A stretch of DNA of 6,939 nucleotides from Comamonadaceae bacterium (lineage in GTDB: Bacteria > Pseudomonadota > Gammaproteobacteria > Burkholderiales > Burkholderiaceae_C). The stretch spans positions 1 to 6,939 of the forward strand of contig CANHKH010000177.1 in the NCBI GenBank assembly GCA_947460165.1. Direction: 5' to 3'. The notes beneath the pieces were generated by a model, which was not told the origin of the DNA, searched no databases, and saw only the letters and a list, made by a program, of their open reading frames with translations. Below, one piece after another: positions 1 to 6,939 of this stretch (its first letter is position 1; the number at the start of each line of letters is the position of its first letter). Made by a program: the position numbers and the translations under genes.

Positions 1-1919
1 CACCACTGCACCGTCAGGCCCAGCACGGCCTCGGCCAGGGCGCTGAGCTCGTCGGCCACCTGCTCGACACTGAGCACGCCCTCGACGTCGCGCGCCAGGG
101 TGCGAAAGGTCTCGGCGTGGTGGGCGCGGCGCAGCAGGTTCAGGCAGGTTTCTTCGTCATCCTCGCCGGTGCGCTGCAAGGCGGCGCGCCGCTGCTGCAG
201 CTCTTGCACAAAGCCAGCAGGGTCAAAGCGCTGCAGCAGCATGTCGCGGCTGGCCAGCTCGTCAATGACGCCCGGGTGCTGCAGCAGGTAACGCGCGGGC
301 CAGCGGGCCGCGCCCAGCAGGCGCATCAGCCGCTCGTGCACCTGGGGGCGCTCGAGCAAAAGCGCCAGGTAGCTTTCACGGCGCAGCAGGGGCTCGACCC
401 AGTCCAGCAGGCGCAGACCAGCGACCTCAGTGACGCGGCCATCTTCCAGCCAAGCGGCGGTGCGCTGCAGCAGGCGAATCAAACGGGCGCGCGACTCATC
501 GCGCAGCGCCAAGATGCGCGCATGGCCGCTCCAGGCGAGCACGCGCTCGCGGAACTGGGACGGCCAATCACGGCCTTGGCCAGCCACCAGCTCTTGAATT
601 TCTTGCGGCGTGGCTTGGCCGAGTTTGTCGCAGCCCACGCACTCGGTGTGCCCGCCCAGCAGCTTGTCAAATTCACCGGCCACCAACTCGCGGTGCAGGT
701 CCAACTCGGCCAAAAAGGCGCCGGTGTGGGCAAAGCCCAGGGTGGCCGCCATCCAGGCCAGGTCGGTGTCTTGGGTGGGCAGCATGTGGGTTTGCTGGTC
801 GTCCAGGTACTGGATGCGGTGCTCCACGCGGCGCAAAAATTCATAGGCCTGGACCAAGGCCTGGGCCGTGGCCTGGGGCATGAGGCCGGCCTTGGCCACG
901 CGGGCCAGGGCATCGACCGTGGGGCGGGTGCGCAACTCAGGGAACTGGCCGCCACGCACCACCTGCAAGAGCTGCACGGTGAACTCGATCTCGCGGATGC
1001 CGCCGCGCGAGAGCTTGACATCGTTGGCCCGCTCAGGGTGGCCGGCGGCGCGGCGGGCGGCTTGCTCGCGAATTTGCCGGTGCAGCGAGCGCAGCGACTC
1101 AAACACGCTGTAATCCAAATAGCGTCTGAACACAAAAGGCAGCACCTGCTGGCGCAGCGCCAGGGCCGAGCCGTCTTTGACCTCGGCCTGCGGGGCCACC
1201 ACGCGGCTTTTGAGCCAGGCAAAGCGCTCCCACTCACGGCCTTGCACCTGAAAATAATCCTCCAGGGCACTGAGCGAGACCGCGGGCGGACCAGAGTTGC
1301 CATTGGGGCGCAGCGCCAGGTCCACGCGGAACACAAAACCGTGTTCGGTGACCTCGCCAATCAGGCCATAAACCGCTTTGACCTGGTGCGAGAAATACTC
1401 GTGGTTGGAGATCACGCCCCTGCCGTCGGGGCGGCCTGCAGTTTGGCCGTCTTGGTCGTAGACGTAAATCAAATCGATGTCGCTGGAGACATTGAGCTCG
1501 CGCGCACCCAGTTTGCCCATGCCCACCACCCACATGCGGGCCCGCTCAGGCGGCTGGCCCTCGCGGCCCGGGCACTGCGGCGGGCCAAAGCGGGCATCGA
1601 GCTCCTGGCAGCTGTGGCGCATGGCCACATCGAGCGCCCACTCGGCCAGGTCTGTCATGGCCTGCGTGACCATTCGCAGCGGGGCAGGCGGGCAGGACTC
1701 GCCATCGAGCACCACCAGGCGCTCCATCACCAACTGGCGCACGATGCGCAGCGCCGCCCCCACCTCCAAGCCCAAGGCCTGCAAGTGCGCAAAGGCGGCG
1801 GCCAGGGCTTGGCGGTCGGGCACACCCGCAGGCAAGCAGGCCAGGTGGCCGGCATAGCGCCGCCGAATGCGTTGAACGTAGCGGGAATGGTCGGCAGTGG
1901 CAGCGGGCAGCGGGGTCAT
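1..1919 (-). CDS. glnE: Bifunctional glutamine synthetase adenylyltransferase/adenylyl-removing enzyme, N-terminal part (3' end outside window)
   Basis: GlnE adds AMP to, and removes it from, glutamine synthetase in the cytoplasm, switching ammonia assimilation off and on in response to PII proteins and glutamine. An uninterrupted minus-strand frame of 639 complete codons leaves the window at base 1. The first nucleotidyltransferase domain is clear: GMGKLG at residues 133-138, then SSDIDL with metal-binding D147 and D149, and a third acidic residue at D200 in VDLALRP. Further family motifs are EWERFAWLKSR (229-239), KLSRGGIREIEF (302-313) and VEHRIQYLDD (from 365). Residues from about 430 onward are mostly helical and match the central regulatory region. 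Family members are about 900-950 residues long, so the second (adenylyl-adding) catalytic domain lies beyond the left edge. I chose the ATG at 1919 because family-like sequence (HSRYVQRIRRRY) follows soon after it. An in-frame ATG at 1964 would add 15 residues and cannot be excluded; a TGA at 1973-1971 closes the frame just above it. Neither start has a good ribosome-binding site. The gene is transcribed divergently from yhdP. No frameshift or missing catalytic residue is visible. Confidence 0.96.
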   Translation of the reverse strand, partial: MTPLPAATADHSRYVQRIRRRYAGHLACLPAGVPDRQALAAAFAHLQALGLEVGAALRIVRQLVMERLVVLDGESCPPAPLRMVTQAMTDLAEWALDVAMRHSCQELDARFGPPQCPGREGQPPERARMWVVGMGKLGARELNVSSDIDLIYVYDQDGQTAGRPDGRGVISNHEYFSHQVKAVYGLIGEVTEHGFVFRVDLALRPNGNSGPPAVSLSALEDYFQVQGREWERFAWLKSRVVAPQAEVKDGSALALRQQVLPFVFRRYLDYSVFESLRSLHRQIREQAARRAAGHPERANDVKLSRGGIREIEFTVQLLQVVRGGQFPELRTRPTVDALARVAKAGLMPQATAQALVQAYEFLRRVEHRIQYLDDQQTHMLPTQDTDLAWMAATLGFAHTGAFLAELDLHRELVAGEFDKLLGGHTECVGCDKLGQATPQEIQELVAGQGRDWPSQFRERVLAWSGHARILALRDESRARLIRLLQRTAAWLEDGRVTEVAGLRLLDWVEPLLRRESYLALLLERPQVHERLMRLLGAARWPARYLLQHPGVIDELASRDMLLQRFDPAGFVQELQQRRAALQRTGEDDEETCLNLLRRAHHAETFRTLARDVEGVLSVEQVADELSALAEAVLGLTVQW

Positions 1920-1988
1920 CGGGTCGTCACAAACCAGGCAAAGGAGACAGGGGGCCAGCGGCATGGGCCGTCATAATTCCAGCACCCC
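1920..1988. promoter_or_regulatory. Divergent glnE/yhdP intergenic region
   Basis: This 69-base gap between the chosen glnE start and the yhdP start must carry some or all of the signals for both genes, unless they lie inside the neighbouring reading frames. It is GC-rich except for the octamer TCATAATT at 1971-1978. I see no convincing -35 box on either strand, no operator-like inverted repeat, no sigma-54 type GG-N10-GC element and no terminator. If glnE actually starts at 1964, the gap shrinks to 24 bases. The role as a promoter region is inferred from gene orientation. Confidence 0.6.
1972..1977 (+). promoter_or_regulatory. Candidate -10 box upstream of yhdP
   Basis: CATAAT differs from the sigma-70 consensus TATAAT at one position and sits in the only AT-rich patch of the intergenic region. 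Its last base is 11 bases before the yhdP ATG, so transcription would start about 4-6 bases before the start codon. There is no recognisable -35 element at the normal 16-18 base spacing, which keeps confidence low. The opposite strand of the same patch reads AATTAT (1978-1973), a poorer -10 match that could serve glnE. Confidence 0.35.
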
Positions 1989-4900
1989 ATGCAGCCTGCT
2001 TCTTACACTTCGCGCCCATTGCTGACCCTGTGGGCCACTGCGGCACGAGTGCTGCTGGTGGTGCTCGCTTGCGGCTGGCTGCTGCTGGCACTGGGCTGGG
2101 CCGTGCTTCACGGATGGATTGTGCCGCGAGCCGGCGAATTTCGCCCGCAGCTGCAAGCGTTGGCCTTCAAAGCCACTGGTCTGAGGGTGGACATTGGCGA
2201 ACTCAGTGCCAGCTCTGCGGGGGTTTTCCCTCGCTTTGAATTGAAGCAGGTGCGCCTGCTCGATGCCAGCGGCCAGCCGACCTTGCTGCTGCCTGAGGTC
2301 TTGATTTCTTTGTCACCCCGCTCGGTGATGACCGCCAGCTTGGAGCAATTGGTCATGCGCGGGGCCGAACTGGACCTGCGGCGCACGGCCGACGGCCAAC
2401 TGCTGCTGGCCGGCATGGCCGTCACGCCGGAGGCGGCCAAGCACAACCAGGGCCTGGCCGACTGGCTGATGTCCCAGCGGGAATGGGCCTTGCAGGACGG
2501 GCGGGTGCACTGGACCGACGAGCAGCACGGCGTGGCGCTGAACCTCACGGCGGTGGACGCGGTGATGCGCCACACCGGCCAAAAACACCTGCTGCGCCTG
2601 GACGCCACACCGCCGCCGCAGTGGGGCGAGCGCTTTAGCCTGCAAGGCAGCTTCAAGCAGCCGCTGTTGTCGCGCTCACCCAGCGATTGGCGCCAGTGGT
2701 CCGGCGAGATTTACGCTCAGTTTGGGCGCATTGATCTGGTGCCCCTGCAGGCCTATACCCAACTCGCGGGCCTGGGACTGGAGCGCGGCAGGGGCGCGCT
2801 GCGTGCCTGGCTGGATGTCAAAGAGGGCCGCATGGTGGGCGCCACGGCCGATGTGGCGCTCAGCCAAGTGGCTGTGACCGTCTCGCCCACGACGCAGTCC
2901 GTCCCTCCCCTGGCCCTGGAACGGCTGGCCGCTCGCCTGGGCTGGCAAGAGCGCAACAGCCGGGCCGGTCGGGGGGTGGACGTGCAGACCGACTCGCTGA
3001 GCTTCACGCTGCCCGACGGCCTGACTTGGACGGGCGGCAAGCTGGCGCTCCAACTCGAGCGCAATGCCCAAGACCAGTGGTCGGCCGGCCAACTCAAGAC
3101 CGAGCGCCTGGACCTGCAGGCACTGGCCCAGCTGGCCCAGCACCTGCCGCTGGACGAGCGCTGGCGCCAGCAACTGCGCAGGCAAGCACCGCAGGGCCTG
3201 CTGAACGCGCTGGAGGCCCAATGGCAAGGCCCGCTGGCCGCGCCCCAGACGTGGAAGCTGCGCGGGCGTGTGAGTGGGCTGGCGCTGGCGGCCGACAGCG
3301 AGGCCGGTCAGCCCGGTGTGGCGGGCGTGAACCTGGACTTTCGCCTGCAGCGCGAAGGCGGCGAGGACACGGGCCAGGCCAGCTTGAGCCTGAACAAAGG
3401 CTGGCTTGAATGGCCTGGGCTGTGGCAAGAGCCGCGCATCGACTTGGACAAACTCTCGGGCGAGCTGCGCCTCAAACACAACGCCGGTGGCACAGACATT
3501 GAATGGCGCCAAGGCCAGCTGGTGGCCCGCGACGCGCAAGGCCAGTTCAAGGCCAGCTGGAGACGGGCCGCCGGCGGCGACCCCTGGGGCAGTTTGGACC
3601 TGCAGGGGCAACTCGGCCGCGCCGACGGTGCCCGCGTGTGGCGCTACCTGCCCGAGAGCCTGCCGGCCAAGGTGCGGCAATATGTGCGCGAGTCGGTGCA
3701 GCACGCGCCGCTCAGCGAGGTGAGCTTCAAGCTCAAGGGCGCGCTGGCGGCCTTTCCTTTTGAGTCCCCGGGCAGCGGTGAGTTTGAGGTCTTGGCCAAG
3801 GTGCGCAGCGGCAGCTACGCCTATGTGCCGCCGCCAGCCACCCCCGCCGGCACCAAAGTCTGGCCCAGCTTGACGCAGGTGGACGCCGAGCTGCGTTTTC
3901 AAGGGGCCGGCCTGGAAGTCAGCCAGGCCCAGGCGCGTGTGGCGGGTTTGCCAGGCTTGCAGCTCTCCCAGGTCGAAGCGCGCATAGACAACCTCAGACG
4001 CCGGCCCGTGGTCGAGGTCTCTGGCGAGATTCAAGGCTCCCTCCCTCAAGGCCTGGAGTGGGTCAACACCTCGCCGGTCTCCGATCTGCTGCAGAAGGCC
4101 CTGGCACGCACCACCGCCAACGGCCATGCCGAGCTGCAGCTCAAGCTGAGCCTGCCGCTGGATGCGCTGAGCAGCTCCAAGGTGCAAGGCCGGCTGACGC
4201 TGCCTGGCAACGACGTGCAATTCACGCCCGAGACCCCAGCCCTGAGCCGCTTGCGCGGCAGCCTGGTTTTTAGCGAAACGGGCTTTCAAACGGTGAACGC
4301 ACAAACCCGCGTGTTGGGCGGCGAGCTGCGCTTTGACGGCGGGCTGCGGTCCGCACTCAGGCGAAGCAACGAGCCCGAGCTGTTTTTTCGCGGCCAGGGC
4401 ACGGCCAGCGCCGAGGGCTTGCAACAGTGGCGCGAGCTGCAGGCGCTGCAGCCCTTGCTCAAGCAAGCCAGTGGCAGCACCAACTACATCGCCGCCATGG
4501 GATGGCGCCAAGGCGCCTTGGAGCTGAGCATCACCAGCCAGCTCGAGGGCCTGGCCCTGGACTTGCCCGAGCCCCTGAACAAACCGGCTGCCGCACAGCT
4601 GCCGCTGCGGCTGGAGAAAACTGTGCTCAGCGACTCGCTGGCCCCTGGCCAGCGCCTGCAAGACCGCGTCAGCCTGCGCCTGGGCCCTGGCGCAGGCTTG
4701 ACCAGACCGCTGTCGGCCAGCTACCTGCGCGATATTTCAGGGCCCCAGGCGCAGGTGCTGAGCGGGCGCATCAGCATGGGCCAAGAGCGCGAGGCCCACA
4801 GCGGCGGGCCAAGCTCAAACGCCCCCAGCGCGGACGCCGCAGAGCGCGGGGTCAGCGTCCAGGCCCAGTTGGGGCGGCTCAACCTCGACGCCTGGGAGCC

Positions 4901-6116
4901 CTGGCTCGGCCAGTGGGCGGCAGACCAGCCGGTCTCGTCCGCCTCGTGGACGGGCTATCTGCCCACCCGCTACACGCTGCGCGCTGACGAGTTCACCGCC
5001 CAAGGGCACAGCGTGCAGGCCTTGAGCCTGACCGGCCAGCGCGACAGCGGGTTGTGGCAGGCCAAGTTCAGTGCGGCCGAGCTCCAAGGCCAGGTGGAAT
5101 ACCGCCAAAGCAGCGAGGGCTCGCCTGGACGATTGTTGGCCCGACTCTCGCGCCTGCGCCTGGGTCACAGCCCGAGCAGCGAGGCCCACGCGGTCAGCCC
5201 CGTCGAGGCCTTGCTGGACCGCCAGCCCGTCAGTTTGCCCAATCTGGATTTGGTGGTCGACGAGCTCGAACTGCGCGGCAAAAAACTAGGCCGCCTGGAA
5301 ATCCAAGCCATCAATCGACAACTGAGCCAGGGCCAAAGTCCGCGCGAGTGGCAGATCAGCCGGCTCAGGCTCAGCGTCCCCGAGGCCCAGCTCACGGCCA
5401 CGGGCAGTTGGGCAGCCCTGCCTGCGGACAGCGGCGCAAGCGGGCGGCGCGGCACCCAGCTGGCTTTCAAGCTCGAGGTGGCGGACTCGGGCGAGTTGCT
5501 CAAGCGCCTGGGCATGGACGGCGCCATCCGCCAGGGCAAAGGGCGGCTGGAGGGGCAGCTGAGCTGGACCGGCTCACCGCTGGCCCTGCACCACCCCAGC
5601 TTGCAAGGCCAAATGGGGGTGGATGTGGCTTCGGGGCAATTTCTCAAGGCCGATGCAGGCGTGGCCAAGCTGCTGGGCGTGCTCAATTTGCAGGCGCTGC
5701 CCAGGCGCTTGGCGCTCGATTTTCGCGACGTGTTCTCCGAGGGCTTTGCCTTTGACTGGCTGCGCGGCGACGTGGCCATCAGCCAGGGCGTGGCCACCAC
5801 CCGCGACCTGCGCATGAAAGGCGTGAACGCCGCTGTGTTGATGCAAGGCTCGGCCGACATCGCCCGCGAAACCCAGGACCTGCGCGTGGTGGTGGTGCCC
5901 GAGATCAACGCCGGCACGGCCTCCTTGTTGGCCTATGCGGTCAACCCCGCCATGGCCGTGGGCACCTTTTTGGCGCAATGGTTGCTCAGGCAGCCGCTCA
6001 ATGACGCCAACACCCAGGAGTTCCACGTCAGCGGCCCCTGGGGCGATCCGCAGATTCGCCGCGTGCCGCGCCAGCGGCCCGCCTCCGAGCCCAGCAACAC
6101 ATCCGACAAACCATGA
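1989..6116 (+). CDS. yhdP: YhdP family AsmA-like phospholipid transport protein
   Basis: The product is a 1375-residue YhdP-type protein. Family members are anchored in the inner membrane and span the periplasm as a long beta-rich groove; in Escherichia coli YhdP acts with TamB and YdbH in moving phospholipid to the outer membrane. Visible here are a short cytoplasmic start, one hydrophobic helix at about residues 18-42, then a long region of alternating short strands with few cysteines. The conserved C-terminal AsmA-like block includes LLGVLNLQALPRRLALDF from residue 1228 and EGFAFD (1251-1256). A second hydrophobic stretch (about 1309-1333, containing AYAVNPAMAVGTFLAQWLL) precedes a VSGPWGDPQIRR ending, as in relatives. 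It is somewhat longer than the E. coli protein (about 1266 residues); a Gly/Ser/Ala-rich, probably flexible insert at 931-956 is part of the difference. The start is well bounded: an in-frame TAA at 1974-1976 lies 12 bases upstream, and later starts would damage the anchor. There is no Shine-Dalgarno sequence. The stop overlaps the nitrilase start. The family call is secure; the lipid-transport role is by homology. Confidence 0.93.
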   Translation: MQPASYTSRPLLTLWATAARVLLVVLACGWLLLALGWAVLHGWIVPRAGEFRPQLQALAFKATGLRVDIGELSASSAGVFPRFELKQVRLLDASGQPTLLLPEVLISLSPRSVMTASLEQLVMRGAELDLRRTADGQLLLAGMAVTPEAAKHNQGLADWLMSQREWALQDGRVHWTDEQHGVALNLTAVDAVMRHTGQKHLLRLDATPPPQWGERFSLQGSFKQPLLSRSPSDWRQWSGEIYAQFGRIDLVPLQAYTQLAGLGLERGRGALRAWLDVKEGRMVGATADVALSQVAVTVSPTTQSVPPLALERLAARLGWQERNSRAGRGVDVQTDSLSFTLPDGLTWTGGKLALQLERNAQDQWSAGQLKTERLDLQALAQLAQHLPLDERWRQQLRRQAPQGLLNALEAQWQGPLAAPQTWKLRGRVSGLALAADSEAGQPGVAGVNLDFRLQREGGEDTGQASLSLNKGWLEWPGLWQEPRIDLDKLSGELRLKHNAGGTDIEWRQGQLVARDAQGQFKASWRRAAGGDPWGSLDLQGQLGRADGARVWRYLPESLPAKVRQYVRESVQHAPLSEVSFKLKGALAAFPFESPGSGEFEVLAKVRSGSYAYVPPPATPAGTKVWPSLTQVDAELRFQGAGLEVSQAQARVAGLPGLQLSQVEARIDNLRRRPVVEVSGEIQGSLPQGLEWVNTSPVSDLLQKALARTTANGHAELQLKLSLPLDALSSSKVQGRLTLPGNDVQFTPETPALSRLRGSLVFSETGFQTVNAQTRVLGGELRFDGGLRSALRRSNEPELFFRGQGTASAEGLQQWRELQALQPLLKQASGSTNYIAAMGWRQGALELSITSQLEGLALDLPEPLNKPAAAQLPLRLEKTVLSDSLAPGQRLQDRVSLRLGPGAGLTRPLSASYLRDISGPQAQVLSGRISMGQEREAHSGGPSSNAPSADAAERGVSVQAQLGRLNLDAWEPWLGQWAADQPVSSASWTGYLPTRYTLRADEFTAQGHSVQALSLTGQRDSGLWQAKFSAAELQGQVEYRQSSEGSPGRLLARLSRLRLGHSPSSEAHAVSPVEALLDRQPVSLPNLDLVVDELELRGKKLGRLEIQAINRQLSQGQSPREWQISRLRLSVPEAQLTATGSWAALPADSGASGRRGTQLAFKLEVADSGELLKRLGMDGAIRQGKGRLEGQLSWTGSPLALHHPSLQGQMGVDVASGQFLKADAGVAKLLGVLNLQALPRRLALDFRDVFSEGFAFDWLRGDVAISQGVATTRDLRMKGVNAAVLMQGSADIARETQDLRVVVVPEINAGTASLLAYAVNPAMAVGTFLAQWLLRQPLNDANTQEFHVSGPWGDPQIRRVPRQRPASEPSNTSDKP
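6113..6116 (+). other. ATGA stop/start overlap, yhdP to nitrilase
   Basis: The ATG of the nitrilase gene (6113-6115) overlaps the TGA that ends yhdP (6114-6116). The bases before it (ccgacaaacc) contain no purine-rich ribosome-binding site, so re-initiation by ribosomes finishing yhdP is the likely way the second gene is translated. Coupling is inferred from the geometry. Confidence 0.75.
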
Positions 6117-6922
6117 AAGTCGCAGCCATCCAAATGGTGTCCGGGCAAGACGTGGCGGCCAACTTGCAAGCGGCCGAGAGAGCGCTGTCCGAAGCCGCCG
6201 AGCAAGGCGCCGAGTTGGCGCTGCTGCCCGAGTATTTTTGCCTGCTTGGCCGCAGCGACCGTGACAAATTGGCCGTGGCCGAGCCGCCGAGGCACGGCCC
6301 CATCCAAGACCGCCTGAGCCGCCTGGCCCAGCGGCTGGGTCTGTGGATCGTGGGCGGCACCTTGCCGCTGGCCACCGCCAGCCCAGACCAGGTGCGCAAC
6401 AGCTCGCTGGTCTTCAACCCGACAGGCGAGCAGGTGGCGCGCTACGACAAGATTCACCTGTTTCGCTTCAGCCAGGGCGGCGAGAGTTACGACGAGTCCC
6501 GCACCTTGGAGCGCGGCCAAGAGGTGGTGAGCTTTGACTTGCCCTCGCGCGATGGCCACACCTGGAAGGTGGGCCTGAGCGTGTGCTACGACCTGCGCTT
6601 TCCCGAGCTCTATCGCCAGCTGCAGGCCGACTTGCTGCTGGTGCCCAGCGCATTCACGCACACCACGGGCCAGGCCCATTGGGAGGTGCTGCTGCGCGCC
6701 CGCGCCATTGAAAACCTGGCCTTTGTGGCCGCTGCCGCCCAGGGCGGGGTGCACGACAACGGCAGGCGCACCTGGGGCCACAGCATGCTGATTGACCCCT
6801 GGGGCCAGTTGCTGGCCGAGTGCCGCGAGGGGCCAGGCGTGGTGCTGTCCGAGTTGGCGCCGCAGCGCTTGGCGACCGTGCGCGCTCAGCTGCCCGCCTT
6901 GACGCACCGGGTGCTGCCATGA
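6113..6922 (+). CDS. Carbon-nitrogen hydrolase, Nit1-type (probable deaminated glutathione amidase)
   Basis: The 269-residue product is a complete cytoplasmic member of the nitrilase superfamily, which hydrolyses non-peptide C-N bonds through a cysteine thioester. The Glu-Lys-Cys triad is intact: E40 in LLPEYF, K113 in YDKIHLF and C158 in SVCYDLRFPELYR. Other family signatures are the MKVAAIQMVS start, RARAIEN (195-201) and GHSMLIDPWG (222-231). Length is normal for the family and no signal peptide is present. The YDKIHLF and CYDLRFPELYR motifs fit the Nit1/YbeM branch, whose known members act as deaminated glutathione amidases that repair a transaminase by-product. The specific substrate is therefore inferred, and another omega-amidase-like activity remains possible. 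The gene is joined by 4-base overlaps to yhdP upstream and to another gene downstream, so it should be co-expressed with both. It has no promoter of its own that I can see. Confidence 0.93.
   Translation: MKVAAIQMVSGQDVAANLQAAERALSEAAEQGAELALLPEYFCLLGRSDRDKLAVAEPPRHGPIQDRLSRLAQRLGLWIVGGTLPLATASPDQVRNSSLVFNPTGEQVARYDKIHLFRFSQGGESYDESRTLERGQEVVSFDLPSRDGHTWKVGLSVCYDLRFPELYRQLQADLLLVPSAFTHTTGQAHWEVLLRARAIENLAFVAAAAQGGVHDNGRRTWGHSMLIDPWGQLLAECREGPGVVLSELAPQRLATVRAQLPALTHRVLP
6919..6922 (+). other. ATGA stop/start overlap, nitrilase to downstream gene
   Basis: The nitrilase stop TGA (6920-6922) overlaps an ATG at 6919-6921, the same arrangement as at 6113-6116. The preceding bases (cgggtgctgcc) lack a clear ribosome-binding site, which again suggests translational coupling. 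It supports the presence of a real gene running past the window edge. Confidence 0.6.
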
Positions 6923-6939
6923 ACGCAGACGATGGAGCC
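6919..6939 (+). CDS. Start of downstream gene, possibly TldD metalloprotease subunit (partial)
   Basis: Only seven codons are inside the window, reading MNADDGA. The sequence is too short to identify. The call as a gene rests on the ATGA overlap with the nitrilase stop. TldD is suggested only by my recollection that Burkholderiales often carry tldD directly after the yhdP-nitrilase pair; TldD with TldE forms a zinc-dependent protease that trims modified or partly unfolded peptides. No TldD motif can be seen here, so the identity is a guess from neighbourhood. Confidence 0.45.

Noticed and set aside
479..1360. Minus-strand 293-codon frame overlapping glnE in another phase
   Set aside because: The GlnE motifs lie in the other minus-strand phase, which stays open from 1919 to the window edge. 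This frame is Ser/Trp/Arg/Pro-rich with no domain, so it is a shadow and not evidence of a frameshift.
1944..1949. GAGACA as a -35 box for yhdP
   Set aside because: It matches TTGACA at four of six positions, but the spacer to the CATAAT at 1972 would be 22 bases, well outside the usual 16-18.
117..1976. A 619-codon open frame on the plus strand opposite glnE
   Set aside because: It lies wholly antisense to a frame with clear GlnE motifs. Its translation is rich in Gln, Ala, Gly, Leu and His with no recognisable domain, as expected from the reverse strand of a GC-biased gene.
2676..4661. A 661-codon open frame on the minus strand inside yhdP
   Set aside because: It is antisense to the YhdP-type gene, shows the same Gln/Ala/Leu/Arg/His-rich antisense composition and no family motif, and its start has no supporting context.
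6097..6125. A possible terminator or internal promoter at the yhdP/nitrilase junction
   Set aside because: There is no GC-rich hairpin followed by a T-run and no paired -35/-10 boxes; the junction is a 4-base coding overlap.

Overview
The window looks like ordinary chromosomal DNA from a GC-rich betaproteobacterium, most likely order Burkholderiales and plausibly family Comamonadaceae. The evidence is the strong G/C bias at third codon positions, the character of the encoded proteins, and the gene order glnE / yhdP-type / nitrilase. From memory, that order is a familiar Burkholderiales neighbourhood, usually followed by tldD. No database search was possible, so the family-level placement is an inference.

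Layout: (1) 1-1919, minus strand: the N-terminal two thirds of glnE, the bifunctional glutamine synthetase adenylyltransferase / adenylyl-removing enzyme. It runs off the left edge before its second catalytic domain. (2) 1920-1988: a very short divergent intergenic region with an AT-rich patch close to the yhdP start. (3) 1989-6116, plus strand: one 1375-residue YhdP/AsmA-like envelope protein with an N-terminal membrane anchor. (4) 6113-6922, plus strand: a complete 269-residue carbon-nitrogen hydrolase of the Nit1 type with its Glu-Lys-Cys triad. (5) 6919-6939, plus strand: the first seven codons of another gene, possibly tldD.

The three plus-strand genes are joined by two identical 4-base ATGA stop/start overlaps, so they very probably form one translationally coupled operon, read divergently from glnE. 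GlnE sets the adenylylation state of glutamine synthetase according to nitrogen status. The YhdP-type protein is expected to move phospholipid between the inner and outer membranes. The nitrilase-like protein probably performs metabolite repair. No shared pathway for the operon is evident from the sequence.

I found no mobile element, CRISPR array, RNA gene, integrated phage or clear terminator. Coding density is close to complete. I did not find a previously undescribed system. The points worth a second look are the nearly leaderless yhdP start, the two possible glnE starts, a Cys-x-x-Cys motif in the GlnE linker, and the coupling of unrelated functions in the operon.
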